Below, in pieces: positions 53,005 through 64,000 of a stretch of DNA of 64,000 bases; the first letter of the stretch is position 1; the number at the start of each line of letters is the position of its first letter. Under the pieces are notes generated by a model, which saw only the letters and a list, made by a program, of their open reading frames with translations, made no database searches and was not told the DNA's origin. The stretch spans positions 20,040 to 84,039 of the forward strand of contig NW_020825502.1 of the NCBI RefSeq assembly GCF_003286085.1, in the 5' to 3' direction. The translations under genes were made by a program, and so were the position numbers. This stretch comes from Drosophila persimilis (Eukaryota > Arthropoda > Insecta > Diptera > Drosophilidae).

Positions 53005-53231
53005 AAAAAAAGCAAGTTTAAACATCAAATGAGCAAGTTTAAACATCAAAAAAAATCAAAAAATTTCACATCAAAAAATCAAAAGTTTAAACATCAAAAA
53101 AACAAATAAACATCAAAATAAATCAAAAAATCAAATAAAATTATATACAAGTAAAGGCCATTAAAAGTATTAAAGAAAAGCAAATAAAAGCAAGGAAAGT
53201 AGTGGTACCGAGGAATTGGAAAACTGACTAC
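53005..53231 (+). promoter_or_regulatory. 5' UTR of unit 7 with extended tag series
   Basis: After A6-7 come AGCAAGTTTAAACATC plus A3 and TGAGCAAGTTTAAACATC plus A8, then the series seen in unit 6 (TTTCACATC, AAGTTTAAACATC) with one further AAATAAACATC unit, and the constant 5' UTR. The tags are progressively truncated versions of the type B 3' end, each closed by oligo(A). Confidence 0.75.
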
Positions 53232-55763
53232 ATGGAAGAAAAAATGGGGGACCAAAGACCAAAGTGCATAAAGGAAGAGAAGGAAGAGAAGGAAGAGAAG
53301 AAAATGGAGACCAGCCACCAAACAGACAAGACAACCATTGCTCAACTGGATCTGACAGGTGCGTGCATCACACTTTCTTCCAGCTCTAGCTCGGAGCTTG
53401 ATGGGTGCTCCCCCCAGAGAACTGGGCTGAGACAGGCACGGGGAGATCCATCTCCTCTCCACGAAATGTCCGTTGATCCATCTTGTTCCTGGGAGTCACT
53501 CAATGAGGACGGCACTTTCCCTGAAAAAGTGCCTGATCGGCGAGCCTGCCACCTTCCTGCGGTAGATGTCCAGGGAAACGGCTCCAAAATCAAGCTCCAG
53601 AAAACTCTCCAAAATGGAGCACGATATCATCTCTCTCTCTCCACCCGACAGCGACACGGCCAGCAACATGTTGCGGCGAGAGAGCTTACTGACCCGCTTC
53701 TCATTAATGTTGCTGATACAGATTATAGACATGTTGCTGACGATGTTGCTGACGATGTTGCTGCTGATGATCAAATACATGCAGCCACTAATAAAACCAT
53801 TGACAATTCATATCTATATATTGACAAAAATAAAAACAATTCTAAACCTAAAACAAACAATTCCAAAAATAAAAATAAGTCTCCTAAAACGAATATCAAA
53901 GCAAAAAAGAGTCTATTAGAATCCCTGACCCCGGCATCCCGTACGAGTATGACTATCACCCAATCCCCTCCTCTGACTGAGCTAGAAAATAGTAACGACA
54001 TCATAAATAATTGGCTTAGCGATATACCAGCAACCACGCTCCCTAACATGGCTGTCTTCTCAGCCCCCAACTATACCCCGGGAAAAAGGCAAAATAGAGA
54101 AATGGACACCACAGACGAGGACCAATCCTTTCATGAATTACCAAAACAAGATCTTGATTTCAACACCCCTAAATTCAAAAGTGACACTGCCAAAAGATTT
54201 GCCTCAGAATTCAATAAAATTAAAATTCTTAACCCTACAAAGACAAATCAGCCATTAACACAACCTTCCAATACGAAAGATCTTGACACAGGGGAATTCC
54301 AAGACAGTTCTGGGCCAAACAATCTTCAACGACAGCCACTTCCCCCAATTAGCATGCACAGCGAAATGCTCACTGCCAACAATACTGATCAGATTGAGCA
54401 GCCTGACCTATTCCCATGGCAGGAAGTGCCAAGGAGTAAGAGGGTACCTTCCATTTACATCTCAGGAGTAAAAACAATAGTACCTCTTTTGGAAAAACTA
54501 AACTACACAGCAGGAATAGGTAGATTTACAACCAAAAGTACCCCTGGGAATGGGATCAGAATACAATGTGCTGACATGGATGCCCATAAAAAGATCACCA
54601 CACTCCTCAACGACCAAAAAGTACCAATGCACACGCATCAGCAGATTGGGCAGCGGGGTGTTCGATATATACTTCGACACTTGCATTACTCAACAACAAG
54701 GGAGTGGATTTCCTCTGAGCTTAAAAAAAGGCACTACATCGTGAGATACACCAGCAATATGAAACATAGGTCTACAGGTCAGCCTATAAATATGTTCGAA
54801 ATTGAAATTGAGCATAAACAGGACGGTTCTCATGATGAAATCTTAAAAATTTCCGAGCTAGGTGGACAGGCAGTGGCTTTTGAGAGGAAATGGGTGACTA
54901 GGGACCCGCTTCAGTGTCATAGATGTCAGGCCTACGGACACACTAGGAACTACTGTAAAAACGCACCCAAGTGCATGAAGTGCGCCAGTGACCATCTCTC
55001 AACTACATGCACCAAACCCAGATACACTCCTGCTAAATGTGTTAACTGCGGCGGAGAGCATGTCAGTTGTTTTAAGGGTTGCCCGGCCTTCAAAGCTGCC
55101 AGAAGCAAGCTCAAAATCGACAAAATTGTCAATATGGACAGGAGCATAGGGAAGGCACTAGGGAGGCCGAGTGTATGGGAGGAGATCTCCAGGCACCCCC
55201 AACCAAACAGAGGGGGCCCCACTACTGCAGGTGACCATCGAAAGGATGAGGGCGACTATGTCGAAGGGCGGAAAATTCCAGGGAGGGGTTTCACTAACCC
55301 TTTCTCAGGCAGAACAGTCCAACCCAAGCCGAGCCTCCACAGCACTGAAATAAAAAAAAGGCTTTCTAAGATGAGAAACCGAGAAAGGAGCAAGCAAACA
55401 TCCAGCCATAAGAAGGACAGAATAGGGAAGGGACGGGCTCCAAAAACCGGTGACACGAATGTCAACCCAGCCGCCAGCCACCTAGAGAAATTCCAGAGTA
55501 GACTGAGGGAGGAGCAGATGGCGATCTCGCAGTCTGCAAAAGTAATGACAGAGGGCCCCGCTGAACAGGAGAACAAGCGGTTTGAAGACAGGCTCAATGT
55601 AATTGAGCTCAGTATTAAGGACATCATGGCGTCAATTAGCCAAATTCACACTCTACTGCAAAACCCTCCCCCCAAAAATACTGACAATATAAATAACACT
55701 ACAAACAATTCTGAACATCACAAAACAACAAATATCCTCAATCAAATAGAAAACAAACAATAA
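53232..55763 (+). CDS. ORF1 Gag-like protein, unit 7, 843 aa
   Basis: Intact, start at the ATG at 53232. Its length differs from units 2 and 6 through two in-frame repeat changes: one extra EKE unit (a third GAAGAGAAG) near residue 20 and one fewer 12-bp Val-Asp repeat near 53735. The conserved Gag core and zinc knuckles are unchanged. Confidence 0.92.
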   Translation: MEEKMGDQRPKCIKEEKEEKEEKKMETSHQTDKTTIAQLDLTGACITLSSSSSSELDGCSPQRTGLRQARGDPSPLHEMSVDPSCSWESLNEDGTFPEKVPDRRACHLPAVDVQGNGSKIKLQKTLQNGARYHLSLSTRQRHGQQHVAARELTDPLLINVADTDYRHVADDVADDVAADDQIHAATNKTIDNSYLYIDKNKNNSKPKTNNSKNKNKSPKTNIKAKKSLLESLTPASRTSMTITQSPPLTELENSNDIINNWLSDIPATTLPNMAVFSAPNYTPGKRQNREMDTTDEDQSFHELPKQDLDFNTPKFKSDTAKRFASEFNKIKILNPTKTNQPLTQPSNTKDLDTGEFQDSSGPNNLQRQPLPPISMHSEMLTANNTDQIEQPDLFPWQEVPRSKRVPSIYISGVKTIVPLLEKLNYTAGIGRFTTKSTPGNGIRIQCADMDAHKKITTLLNDQKVPMHTHQQIGQRGVRYILRHLHYSTTREWISSELKKRHYIVRYTSNMKHRSTGQPINMFEIEIEHKQDGSHDEILKISELGGQAVAFERKWVTRDPLQCHRCQAYGHTRNYCKNAPKCMKCASDHLSTTCTKPRYTPAKCVNCGGEHVSCFKGCPAFKAARSKLKIDKIVNMDRSIGKALGRPSVWEEISRHPQPNRGGPTTAGDHRKDEGDYVEGRKIPGRGFTNPFSGRTVQPKPSLHSTEIKKRLSKMRNRERSKQTSSHKKDRIGKGRAPKTGDTNVNPAASHLEKFQSRLREEQMAISQSAKVMTEGPAEQENKRFEDRLNVIELSIKDIMASISQIHTLLQNPPPKNTDNINNTTNNSEHHKTTNILNQIENKQ

Positions 55764-55817
55764 AACAACTCATTGCTATACATTATATCTAACTAAACTA
55801 GCCAATAATTTACAGAC

Positions 55818-58800
55818 ATGAACACAAACAATAATAACGCAAACCATTTCCCACATTCCAATCACTTTCCGCCACAAACTCTTGACACGACCGGGGCAAA
55901 CCTGCCCAACTCCAACAGGCTTAAAATAGCTTTCTGGAACGCCTGTGGGATCAAAAATAAAATGGCTGAACTTGAAACATTCATGACAAATGGGGACATA
56001 CAAATTATGATGGTTATTGAAACTAGAACTAAACAGAGCGCTGACCTACTGAAAATACCAAACTATATCTCATACCACACTGCCAATCCTATAAACCACA
56101 AAAAAGGGGGGGTCGTGGTATATGTGAAAGAAAATGTTAGACATGCTGCACTGGAACCCATTAGCACCGATTTCCTTCAATGTACCCCAATTGTAATAAT
56201 CCCAATAAACAACAAGAGGAGAAACATGATCGTGGTTGCACCGACGTACTGCCCACCTAACTTCAATTGGACTGAGAATCATTTCAGATCACTACTCCTG
56301 CATTTTGACAACATATTGGGGGGTACCTCCGGGTTCATTTGCTGCGGAGATTGGAATGCTAAGCATCCATGGTGGGGGAACCCCAGATCCTGTAGGAGAG
56401 GACGTGCCCTGATGCAAGCTGTGAGCTCTGGAGCCAGATACAACATCCTGGCCACAGGAGGTGCCACCCACTATCCATACGACAGCAGAAAAAGACCCTC
56501 AGCCATCGACTTTGCAGTTTGTGGGGGTATTACAGTAAATAGGATGAAAATCCATTCATGTAGCAGTCTGGACTCCGATCACCTGCCAATAACCATCGAA
56601 ATGTGTACAAATGGGGCCGACACATTCACCCAAAGTTCTATAGGCAGACGACTAATTACAAAGAAAACAAATATTAACAGAGTAAAAGAGCACTTGGAAC
56701 AGACCATAAACTTAAACACGGAAATTCACTCGGGACTGGATATTGACGACGCAGTAAAAATACTAACTACAAACATACATGACGCGATAAAACTAGCCAC
56801 TAAAAATGTAAACTCCAATCAAAGATTAAGATCTGGGAATTCAAACAGCCAACGAAGGATGGACAAAGCACGCTATAAACTAGACGATGAAACTAAAGCG
56901 CTTCTGCAAATAAAAAACGAACTGAACCTCAGATTTAAAATATTCCACACAGAAGAGGCTAAAACACTGTACAAGGCCGCCCAGAACACCCTCAGGAAAA
57001 AATTACAAAAATTAAAAACAAACAACATTAATCAGCAATTTGAAGGTATAAACACGCAAGACAGATACAAAATGGCAAAGCTCTGGAAAGTAACAAATAC
57101 AATCAAGAGACAGCCACAACCAAACTGGCCCATTTGCACGCAGACGGGGAACTCTAACCAACGACCCGTATGGACCAAGAGTAACGAAGAGAAAGCCGAA
57201 GTATTTGTCTCTCACTTTGAACAACGATTTAAGCCCAGACATACAAGCTCAGAAAAGGAACGCGAGACGACACAAAAAGACCTAGACATTGAGAAACAGA
57301 AGCTGACGGATGCAGCAACAAAGACACAAACACGTCCTCTCAGACCATTTACACTCCCAGAACTGACAACCGAAATTAAAAACTTGATCTTGAATAAATC
57401 CCCAGGTAAAGACAGAATAGACAATGTGTTAATCAAGGCTCTCCCAAAGAAAGCCCTACTATATATTCTCCTGATCTTCAACTCAATGCTGAGATTGGGT
57501 CACTTCCCGCAAGCTTGGAAACACGCCACAATCACATTACTTCTTAAGCCAAATAAGCCTGCTCAGTCGGTAACATCCTATCGCCCAATCAGTCTCCTTT
57601 CTGGATTAGCTAAAACCTTTGAAAAACTTTTTATTAAACGATTATTTGACTTTGAGGATTTCTCTAGAGCCCTTCCCACACATCAATTTGGGTTTCGAAA
57701 AGAACATGCCACTGAACAACAGCTAGCAAGAGTAACGCAATTCATTATGGGGGCCTTCGAAGAAAAACAATACTGCTCAGCTGTTTTTATAGATATATCT
57801 GAAGCGTTTGATAGAGTATGGCACACCGGTTTGCTATATAAGCTATCAAAACTGGTGTCTCTTCAGGCCTTCAAGCTACTAGAAAGCTACCTAAATGAAA
57901 GGACCTTCGAAGTAATTACCAACAATGGTATTACATCGAGAATTGGAAAAATAAAAGCCGGGGTTCCTCAGGGCAGCAATTTAGGTCCACTTCTATACAG
58001 CATTTACTCATCTGACGTTCCGCTACCAAACTGCTTGAATGGATATCACCCCACTTCGATACCGGTACTAAGGGAAAAAAACAGAATGTTAGCTACGTAT
58101 GCAGATGACACAATTATCATGAGCAGATGCGGACTTCCCCTTGACAGCGGCAAAAATGAACGAACAATATTTAAATAAGTTCAGTGTTTGGGCTAAAAAA
58201 TGGGAAATGGGCATTAACGAAAAGAAAACAGCCCACGTATTTTTCACACTGAATAAACTTAGCAAAACACAGCAAGAAAGTACGCCTAAATTAAATGGAC
58301 AAAGAATTCCTAACAAATTCAAACAAATGTATCTTGGGGTTACGCTCGATAGGAAACTTAGCCTTAACCACCATGTCAAAGCCATTATAAATAAGACAAG
58401 AACTGCGTCAATTAAACTTGATTGGATTATTGGCTGCAAAAGCCGGCTTGCCAAAGAATGCAAAGTGACGATCCTAAAACAATTAATCATGCCAATTTGG
58501 TTTTATGCTTTTCCAGTCTGGGGTGCCCTGGCTTCTGACTCATTAGTGAAAAAGATACAAACACTCCAAAACAAACTAGTGAGGAGGGCAGTTAGGGCCA
58601 CAATATATACAAGAAACGACAATATCAGAAGTGTATACAATATCAAAACTGTCGAGGAGGTTTACGAGAAGGCTAGCGGCCGTCTCGCTAATTCACTTGT
58701 GGATCACTCAAACTCCGAAGTGGCCAGACTGCTGACCAACCCCCATGTCCCTAATAGATTGAAATCTAGCCGCCACAGATATGACAATCAACTCCGGAAG

Positions 58801-59209
58801 TTTATCCTCCCGCGTTGTAATGGACAACGTCAAGAACAACCAAATCCAGATCTGGATCCTACTCGATACTATTCCGAAGCTGAACGCAAAGTTATAGCAG
58901 AGAAGTATGTACCCATCCTGAGGAAAGGACTTCCTACTCTGCTGAGGTTAGAAAATGAAGAACAGGAAAGACTGGAAAAGGCTAAAATGGACAATAGAGA
59001 GGCCGAACGGAAGAAAAAAACCATACAAACACCCGGACAGATTCTGCGAACTACAAATAAACGTGTACAGAAAAATGTATGCTCAAGGGAAATTTACTAG
59101 GGAAACAATACTTGAAAGAATCAGGGGCCAACCATTGGGTATACAAAGAATTATAGTGCCAGACCACAGAGGGGATGTAGAGGAAGGCGTCCTCCAGCCG
59201 AATGGTTAA
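55818..59209 (+). pseudogene. ORF2, unit 7: two frameshifts
   Basis: Open from 55818 through the catalytic YADDT, then shifted by an inserted T near 58128 (GAGCAGATGCGG for GAGCAGAGCGG), which ends the frame at 58178. The original frame continues from about 58141 until an extra A in a run near 59014-59020 shifts it again, giving a stop at 59100, and the true C-terminus ends at 59209. The first product would have the endonuclease and the catalytic palm but no thumb or C-terminal domain. Confidence 0.9.
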
Positions 59210-60707
59210 GACTTGATCCAATGGTACAGCAAAAATCCAGAAAGTATAAACCTACAAATAAAACTAATTAAAAGCAGCCAAAACATAACTTAAACCACTT
59301 ACCAAATCACCTCCAAGCAAACCAATCAAAACCTGCAAATAAAATACAATCAAAATCAGCCAAAACAGAAATAAACTCGCTTACCAAATTCAACGCACAC
59401 CTCCAAATAAACCAATTGAACCTTCAAATAAAATACAATTAAAATCAGTCAAAACACAAATTTACTTACCACGCTAGCATTCAAGCAAACCAATCAATAT
59501 CTGCAAATAAAATACAATCAAAATCAGCCAAAACAGAAATAAACTCGCTTTCCAAATTCAACGCACACCTCCAAATAAACCAATTGAACCTGCAAATAAA
59601 ATACAATTAAAATCAGTCAAGACACAAATTAATATACTTACCACGCTAGCTTCCAAACAAACCAATCACAATCTGCAAATAAAATACAATTAAAATCAGC
59701 CAAAACAGAAATAAACTCGCTTACCAAATTCAACGCACACCTCCAAACAAACCAATTGAACCTGCAAATAAAATACAATTAAAATCAGTCAAAACACAAA
59801 TTAATTTACTTACCACGCTAGCTTCCAAACGAACCAATCAATATCTGCAAATAAAATACAATCAAAATCAGCCAAAACATAAATAGACTCGCTCACCAAA
59901 TACAACGCAAACCTCCAAATAAATCAATTGAACCTGCAAATAGAATACATTTAATAATCAGTCAAAACACAAATCAATTCACTTACTACGATAGCCATCA
60001 AACAAACCAATCAAAACCTGCAAATAAAATACAATCAAAATCAGCCAAAACAGAAATAGACTCGCTTACCAAATACAACGCAAAACTCCAAATAAACCAA
60101 ATGAACCTGCAAATAGAATACATTTAATAATCAGCCAAAACACAAATTAATTCACTTACTACGATAGCTTCCAAACAAACCAATCAATAACCTGCAAATA
60201 AAATACAAACAAAACATAAACCTGAAAATAAAATAATATTAAAATCGGCCAGGAGTTTCATATTCATCCACAGAAAGAGGCATATGCGTCGCCGTTCTTC
60301 CTGGAGTTGCATCGACTGGATTCGGCCAGGAAAGGAGGGACGAGGCGATGCCGCGCATGCGTTGCCGATGCTTTGGAGGTCTCCCTGTCGTCCATGCCTC
60401 CGTTTCGCACCGGATGAGGGGTCCAGGAGCGGCGTTGCAGGGTTTTTTATGCCTAAGTCAAAAAAAAAAAAAGAAAAAGAAAACACAAGCCAATCTTAAC
60501 TTGTTTACATCGATAGCTGTATAGTATTTTTCTGTATATTTTTTCTGTATATTTTATCAATGTTACCGTAATGTTAAAAAAAAATACCTAAATGTTAAAA
60601 AAATTGTAAGTTTCCATAAATAATGTTAAATGTTGCTAATAAGTAATAAGAACACTAATAAAGATTGCGTCAGGTCACACTAAGTGCCCTGAGCAAGTTT
60701 GAACATC
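59210..60707 (+). other. 3' UTR of unit 7 (type A)
   Basis: 172-bp repeats at about 59333-60190, with local differences (CCTTCAAATA, a 7-base loss near 59458, AAGCAAACC), GC-rich block at about 60282-60445 and AATAAA near 60657. No gene is seen. Confidence 0.85.
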
Positions 60708-60934
60708 AAACTGAGCAAGTTTAAACATCAAATGAGCAAGTTTAAACATAAAAAAAAATCAAAAAATTTCACATCAAAAAATCAAAAGTTTAAACATCAA
60801 AAAAACAAATAAACATCAAAATAAATCAAAAAATCAAATAAAATTATATACAAGTAAAGGCCATTAAAAGTATTAAAGAAAAGCAAATAAAAGCAAGGAA
60901 AGTAGTGGTACCGAGGAATTGGAAAACTGACTAC
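60708..60934 (+). promoter_or_regulatory. 5' UTR of unit 8 with type B tags
   Basis: A3 then CTGAGCAAGTTTAAACATC, TGAGCAAGTTTAAACAT plus A, and the same inner tag series as unit 7. The tags carry the type B sequence TTTAAACATC although the adjacent unit 7 ends in the type A sequence TTTGAACATC. Confidence 0.75.
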
Positions 60935-63477
60935 ATGGAAGAAAAAATGGGGGACCAAAGACCAAAGTGCATAAAGGAAGAGAAGGAAGAGAAGGAAGAG
61001 AAGAAATGGAGACCAGCCACCAAACAGACAAGACAACCATTGCTCAACTGGATCTGACAGGTGCGTGCATCACACTTTCTTCCAGCTCTAGCTCGGAGCT
61101 TGATGGGTGCTCCCCCCAGAGAACTGGGCTGAGACAGGCACGGGGAGATCCATCTCCTCTCCACGAAATGTCCGTTGATCCATCTTGTTCCTGGGAGTCA
61201 CTCAATGAGGACGCCACTTTCCCTGAAAAAGTGCCTGATCGGCGAGCCTGCCACCTTCCTGCGGTAGATGTCCAGGGAAACGGCTCCAAAATCAAGCTCC
61301 AGAAAACTCTCCAAAATGGAGCACGATATCATCTCTCTCTCTCCACCCGACAGCGACACGGCCAGCAACATGTTGCGGCGAGAGAGCTTACTGACCCGCT
61401 TCTCATTAATGTTGCTGATACAGATTATAGACATGTTGCTGTCAATGTTGCTGACGATGTTGCTGACGATGTTGCTGCTGATGATCAAATACATGCAGCC
61501 ACTAATAAAACCATTGACAATTCATATCTATATATTGACAAAAATAAAAACAATTCTAAACCTAAAACAAACAATTCCAAAAATAAAAATAAGTCTCCTA
61601 AAACGAATATCAAAGCAAAAAAGAGTCTATTAGAATCCCTGACCCCGGCATCCCGTACGAGTATGACTATCACCCAATCCCCTCCTCTGACTGAGCTAGA
61701 AAATAGTAACGACATCATAAATAATTGGCTTAGCGATATACCAGCAACCACGCTCCCTAACATGGCTGTCTTCTCAGCCCCCAACTATACCCCGGGAAAA
61801 AGGCAAAATAGAGAAATGGACACCACAGACGAGGACCAATCCTTTCATGAATTACCAAAACAAGATCTTGATTTCAACACCCCTAAATTCAAAAGTGACA
61901 CTGCCAAAAGATTTGCCTCAGAATTCAATAAAATTAAAATTCTTAACCCTACAAAGACAAATCAGCCATTAACACAACCTTCCAATACGAAAGATCTTGA
62001 CACAGGGGAATTCCAAGACAGTTCTGGGCCAAACAATCTTCAAACGACAGCCACTTCCCCCAATTAGCATGCACAGCGAAATGCTCACTGCCAACAATAC
62101 TGATCAGATTGAGCAGCCTGACCTATTCCCATGGCAGGAAGTGCCAAGGAGTAAGAGGGTACCTTCCATTTACATCTCAGGAGTAAAAACAATAGTACCT
62201 CTTTTGGAAAAACTAAACTACACAGCAGGAATAGGTAGATTTACAACCAAAAGTACCCCTGGGAATGGGATCAGAATACAATGTGCTGACATGGATGCCC
62301 ATAAAAAGATCACCACACTCCTCAACGACCAAAAAGTACCAATGCACACGCATCAGCAGATTGGGCAGCGGGGGTGTTCGATATATACTTCGACACTTGC
62401 ATTACTCAACAACAAGGGAGTGGATTTCCTCTGAGCTTAAAAAAAAGGCACTACATCGTGAGATACACCAGCAATATGAAACATAGGTCTACAGGTCAGC
62501 CTATAAATATGTTCGAAATTGAAATTGAGCATAAACAGGACGGTTCTCATGATGAAATCTTAAAAATTTCCGAGCTAGGTGGACAGGCAGTGGCTTTTGA
62601 GAGGAAATGGGTGACTAGGGACCCGCTTCAGTGTCATAGATGTCAGGCTACGGACACACTAGGAACTACTGTAAAAACGCACCCAAGTGCATGAAGTGCG
62701 CCAGTGACATCTCTCAACTACATGCACCAAACCCAGATACACTCCTGCTAAATGTGTTACTGCGGCGGAGAGCATGTCAGTTGTTTTAAGGGTTGCCCGG
62801 CCTTCAAAGCTGCCAGAAGCAAGCTCAAAATCGACAAATTGTCATATGGACAGGAGCATAGGGAAGGCACTAGGGAGGCCGAGTGTATGGGAGGAGATCT
62901 CCAGGCACCCCCAACCAAACAGAGGGGGCCCCACTACTGCAGGTGACCATCGAAAGGATGAGGGCGACTATGTCGAAGGGCGGAAGAATTCCAGGGAGGG
63001 GTTTCACTAACCCTTTCTCAGGCAGAACAGTCCAACCCAAGCCGAGCCTCCACAGCACTGAAATAAAAAAAGGCTTTCTAAGATGAGAAACCGAGGAAAG
63101 GAGCAAGCAAACATCCAGCCATAAGAAGGACAGAATAGGGAAGGAGCGGGCTCCAAAACCGGTGGACACGAATGTCAACCCAGCCGCCAGCCACCTAGAG
63201 AAATTCCAGAGTCGACTGAGGGAGAGCAGATGGGCGATCTCGCAGTCTGCAAAAGTAATGACAGAGGGCCCCGCTGAACAGGAGAACAAGCGGTTTGAAG
63301 ACATGGCTCAATGTAATTTGAGCTCAGTATAAGGACATCATGGCGTCAATTAGCCAAATTCACACTCTACTGCAAAACCCTCCCCCAAAAATACTGACAA
63401 TATAAATAACCACTACAAACAATTCTGAACATCACAAAACAACAAATATCCTCAATCAAATAGAAAACAAACAATAA
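60935..63477 (+). pseudogene. ORF1, unit 8: multiple single-base indels
   Basis: Starts at the same ATG as the intact copies but one A is missing near 61005 (GAGAAGAAATGG). Further changes include an added A near 62043, an added G near 62371, an added A near 62447 and lost bases near 62648, 62708, 62759, 62838 and 62845. The zinc-knuckle region (about 62632-62800) is hit several times. Long stretches between remain nearly identical to unit 7, so the decay is confined to indels. Confidence 0.85.
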
Positions 63478-63531
63478 AACAACTCATTGCTATACATTAT
63501 ATCTAACTAAACTAGCCAATAATTTACAGAC

Positions 63532-64000
63532 ATGAACACAAACAATAATAACGCAAACCATTTCCCACATTCCAATCACTTTCCGCCACAAACTCTTGAC
63601 ACGACCGGGGCAAACCTGCCCAACTCCAACAGGCTTAAAATAGCTTTCTGGAACGCCTGTGGGATCAAAATAAAATGGCTGAACTTGAAACATTCATGAC
63701 AAATGGGGAACATACAAATTATGATGGTTATTGAAACTAGAACTAAACAGAGCGCTGACCTACTGAAAATACCAAACTATATCTCATACCACACTGCCAA
63801 TCCTATAAACCACAAAAAAGGGGGGGTCGTGGTATATGTGAAAGAAAATGTTAGACATGCTGCACTGGAACCCATTAGCACCGATTTCCTTCAATGTACC
63901 CCAATTGTAATAATCCCAATAAACAACAAGAGGAGAAACATGATCTGGTTGCACCGACGTACTGCCCACCTAACTTCAATTGGACTGAGAATCATTTCAG
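63532..64000 (+). pseudogene. ORF2 5' part, unit 8, partial with indels
   Basis: Begins at the normal ORF2 ATG and follows the endonuclease domain to the window edge. A lost A near 63669 (ATCAAAATAAAATGG), an added A near 63709 and a lost CG near 63946 (ATGATCTGGTTGC) disrupt the frame. Confidence 0.8.

Larger units (their letters stand above)
45367..53011 (+). mobile_element. Unit 6: full-length copy with both ORFs intact
   Basis: The only copy in the window with complete ORF1, complete ORF2 and a full 3' UTR. It is the best candidate for a functional element here. Confidence 0.92.
53012..60710 (+). mobile_element. Unit 7: full-length copy, ORF2 frameshifted
   Basis: Complete structure with intact ORF1, ORF2 broken by two single-base insertions, and a type A 3' UTR with a small internal deletion near 59458 (ACACAAATTTAC). 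It ends GAACATC at 60707 followed by only A3. Confidence 0.9.
60711..64000 (+). mobile_element. Unit 8: retrotransposon copy cut by the window end
   Basis: Collinear with units 6 and 7 from the 5' tags through ORF1 into ORF2, and continues beyond the window. Many single-base indels, increasing toward the right edge, break both ORFs; these may be sequence errors. Confidence 0.85.

Overview
The window looks like insect DNA, most likely a Drosophila telomere. It is AT-rich and consists of a head-to-tail array of jockey-clade non-LTR retrotransposons of the TART/TAHRE kind, all on the + strand. Copies are joined by the oligo(A) 3' end of one running into the (often truncated) 5' end of the next, which is the signature of elements added one after another to a chromosome end. 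The species cannot be fixed from the sequence. No host gene, RNA gene or CRISPR array is seen.

Layout. Eight retrotransposon units are visible. Unit 1 is 1-23008 and is split by a large DNA transposon. Unit 2 is 23265-30876, unit 3 30877-37302 (5'-truncated), unit 4 37303-39638 (only the ORF2 tail and 3' UTR), unit 5 39639-45366 (5'-truncated), unit 6 45367-53011, unit 7 53012-60710 and unit 8 60711 to the window end. A full-length unit is about 7.6 kb: a short 5' UTR that begins with reiterated 3'-end tags, ORF1 (Gag-like, 844 aa, three zinc knuckles), ORF2 (1129 aa, endonuclease plus reverse transcriptase), and a 1.5-kb 3' UTR with a 172-bp dimeric A/C-rich tandem repeat, a GC-rich block, AATAAA and oligo(A). 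Only unit 6 has both ORFs complete; unit 3 has an intact ORF2. The others carry nonsense codons, frameshifts, a changed catalytic residue or truncations.

Nested in ORF2 of unit 1 is a 16,434-bp Maverick/Polinton (2979-19412). It has a 6-bp target duplication (GACAGC), AG...CT ends and 1.83-kb terminal inverted repeats. Each repeat contains its own inner inverted repeat and one copy of an acidic 117-aa gene. Between the repeats lie protein-primed DNA polymerase B (interrupted by a 64-bp intron), a retroviral-type integrase with a chromodomain, a packaging ATPase that has lost its P-loop, an adenovirus-type cysteine protease, major capsid, putative minor capsid and other structural proteins, a C2H2 zinc-finger protein and several unknown genes. 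One of these is a 106-aa spliced gene that no single open frame reveals.

How it fits together. The retrotransposons extend the chromosome end by target-primed reverse transcription, with 5' ends facing the terminus (left). The Polinton is a virus-like self-synthesising element that integrated into one copy. The array has since been rearranged: an 8,762-bp block is duplicated, 172-bp repeats have been lost in unit 5, and short tags at the 5' ends record earlier neighbours.
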